This document shows, one piece after another, positions 6,644 through 7,821 of a DNA stretch of 7,821 bases. The notes beneath the pieces are model-generated. The model was not told the origin of the DNA, ran no database searches, and worked only from the letters and a program-made list of their open reading frames with translations. The position numbers were made by a program, and so were the translations under genes. Source of the DNA: an uncultured Oscillospiraceae bacterium (GTDB lineage: Bacteria; Bacillota; Clostridia; Oscillospirales; Oscillospiraceae); contig CAKTGW010000037.1 of assembly GCA_934561725.1 (NCBI GenBank), positions 1 to 7,821 on the forward strand. Reading direction: 5' to 3'. Within the stretch, counting starts at the first letter, position 1. Every line of letters begins with the position of its first letter.

Positions 6644-7821
6644 ATGAGCTATTCTGTTCAAAACATCCGCAATGTCTGTCTGCTCGGTCACAGCGGCAGC
6701 GGCAAGACCTCTCTTGCTGAGAGCCTGCTCTATATGACCGGCGCAATCGACCGTATGGGCCGCACAGCTGACGGCAACACCGTATGCGACAGCGATCCTG
6801 AAGAGGTCAAACGGCAGATCTCTATTTCTGCTTCTCTCGCCCCGCTGGATTACAAGGGCTGCAAAATAAATCTGATCGACTGTCCGGGTGCTTTTGATTT
6901 TTCCGGCGCAGTTGTTGAGGCGCTCCGCGCCGCCGATGCCGCCGTGATCGTCTGCTCCGCCAAGGACGGTGTATCCGTTGGTCTGGAAAAGGCCTGGAAA
7001 TACTGCGAAGAGCGCAGCATGCCCCGCTTTATCTATATCTCCAAAACCGATGAAGATAACAGCGACTATAATAAGACCTTCGACGCCCTGCGCGAGCGTT
7101 TCGGCAACAAGATTGCACCTGTCGTCGTTCCCATCTGGGATGACAGCAAGCGCGTCACCGGCATCATCGACGTGCTGAACAAGCGCGCCTATGAGATGCA
7201 GGGCGGCAAGCGCGTTGAAATTGAGATCCCCGAGGGCAAGGATGCCGTCATTGCCGAATTCAACGACGCACTGAAGGAATCTGTGGCCGAGACCAGCGAA
7301 GAGCTGATGGATAAGTTCTTCTCCGGCGAGGATTTCACCTACGCCGAAATGATCCAGGGTCTGCGTCAGGGCGTTCGGGAAAACAGCCTGTTCCCTGTCC
7401 TCTGCGGCAGTGCCATCACTACTATGGGCAGCCTGATGCTGATGGACTATATTGTGGATCTGCTTCCCAATCCCATGGAAGGCAACTACCACAAGGCTAC
7501 CCGCGCCGATGGTGAGACCGAAGAATTCGTTGTCTCCCCGGGCGGTGTTCCCAGTGCTTTTGTATTTAAAACCGTTTCCGACCAGTACGGCAAATACTCC
7601 TTTGTCAAGGTGCTCTCCGGCGCAATCAATGCGGACACCACCTTGGTCAACGCCCGTACCGGCGACACTGAAAAGCTCGGCCGTCTGTACACCTTCTGCG
7701 GCAAAAAAGCCACTGAAGTCAAAGAACTCACCTGCGGTGATATCGGCGCCATCGGCAAGATGGATAAGGTCAAAACCGGCGATACGCTCTGTGATCCCCG
7801 CAAGGTCGTCTCCCTGAAGGG
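6644..7821 (+). CDS. Elongation factor G-like translational GTPase (FusA2 type), 3' end outside window
   Basis: The frame is open for 392 codons to the window edge, about the first half or slightly more of an EF-G-sized protein. The GTPase domain shows the P-loop GHSGSGKT (15-22), a G2-like RQISIS (58-63, where EF-G has RGITI), G3 as DCPG (79-82), G4 as SKTD (133-136, usually NKxD) and G5 as CGSA (254-257). The beta-barrel domain II follows from about residue 303 (PSAFVFKT) to the end. AAGGAGAG at 6628-6635 is a strong ribosome site, 8 nt before the ATG. The G2, G3 and G4 variants, and Ala83 where translation GTPases carry the catalytic histidine after DxPG, place it with the EF-G-like paralogues rather than the main fusA. 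The cell's essential EF-G is presumably elsewhere. Its role is not established; ribosome binding is expected from the family. Confidence 0.9.
   Translation, partial: MSYSVQNIRNVCLLGHSGSGKTSLAESLLYMTGAIDRMGRTADGNTVCDSDPEEVKRQISISASLAPLDYKGCKINLIDCPGAFDFSGAVVEALRAADAAVIVCSAKDGVSVGLEKAWKYCEERSMPRFIYISKTDEDNSDYNKTFDALRERFGNKIAPVVVPIWDDSKRVTGIIDVLNKRAYEMQGGKRVEIEIPEGKDAVIAEFNDALKESVAETSEELMDKFFSGEDFTYAEMIQGLRQGVRENSLFPVLCGSAITTMGSLMLMDYIVDLLPNPMEGNYHKATRADGETEEFVVSPGGVPSAFVFKTVSDQYGKYSFVKVLSGAINADTTLVNARTGDTEKLGRLYTFCGKKATEVKELTCGDIGAIGKMDKVKTGDTLCDPRKVVSLK

Noticed and set aside
6626..7492. 288-codon open frame on the - strand opposite the EF-G-like gene
   Set aside because: The + strand GTPase has its G motifs, a strong promoter and a ribosome site. 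The antisense frame would run across that promoter leader and shows no family features.
7452..7817. 121-codon open frame on the + strand near the right edge
   Set aside because: It is out of frame with, and inside, the EF-G-like gene that stays open to the window end. Its Ser/Pro/Lys-rich translation is typical of a frame shadow.

Overview
The window looks like chromosomal DNA of a gut-type clostridial Firmicute, possibly Oscillospiraceae/Ruminococcaceae such as the Faecalibacterium or Gemmiger group. The reasons are moderately high GC in the core genes, Firmicute-style Shine-Dalgarno sites, and a rhomboid-like protein with a C-terminal zinc ribbon of a kind I associate with Clostridia. The genus is a guess from gene content and composition, not a match.

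Layout. (1) 1-1400: a small two-gene cassette on the + strand, a GNAT acetyltransferase (83-541) followed 2 nt later by a PhzF-family protein (544-1320). It is closed by a strong two-tier hairpin terminator. Sampled stretches are more AT-rich than the core genes downstream, so it may be accessory. A hairpin of unknown role precedes it. (2) 1406-2251, - strand: a rhomboid-fold membrane protein that lacks the recognisable catalytic Ser/His and carries a Cys/His-rich tail. (3) About 2252-2451: a divergent promoter region. (4) 2452-6515, + strand: a likely operon of metK (SAM synthetase), rlmB (a SAM-dependent 23S rRNA 2'-O-methyltransferase) and a 693-residue membrane protein. MetK makes the methyl donor that RlmB uses. 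(5) 6516-6643: a near-consensus sigma-A promoter. (6) 6644 to the window end: a divergent EF-G-like translational GTPase, cut off by the window.

The most unusual item is the 693-residue protein. Its topology matches a P1B-type metal-transporting P-type ATPase: four helices, a short cytoplasmic loop, two helices, a cytoplasmic block of about 245 residues, then two helices. The signature sites nevertheless appear replaced. Only the aspartate and surrounding hydrophobic pattern of DKTGT remain, CPx reads SMP, TGES is absent and GDGxND is unrecognisable. It is best described as a candidate pseudo-P-type ATPase. The window therefore holds two catalytically degenerate membrane-enzyme folds (rhomboid and P-type ATPase) close to housekeeping RNA and SAM genes, plus a translational GTPase lacking the usual catalytic histidine.
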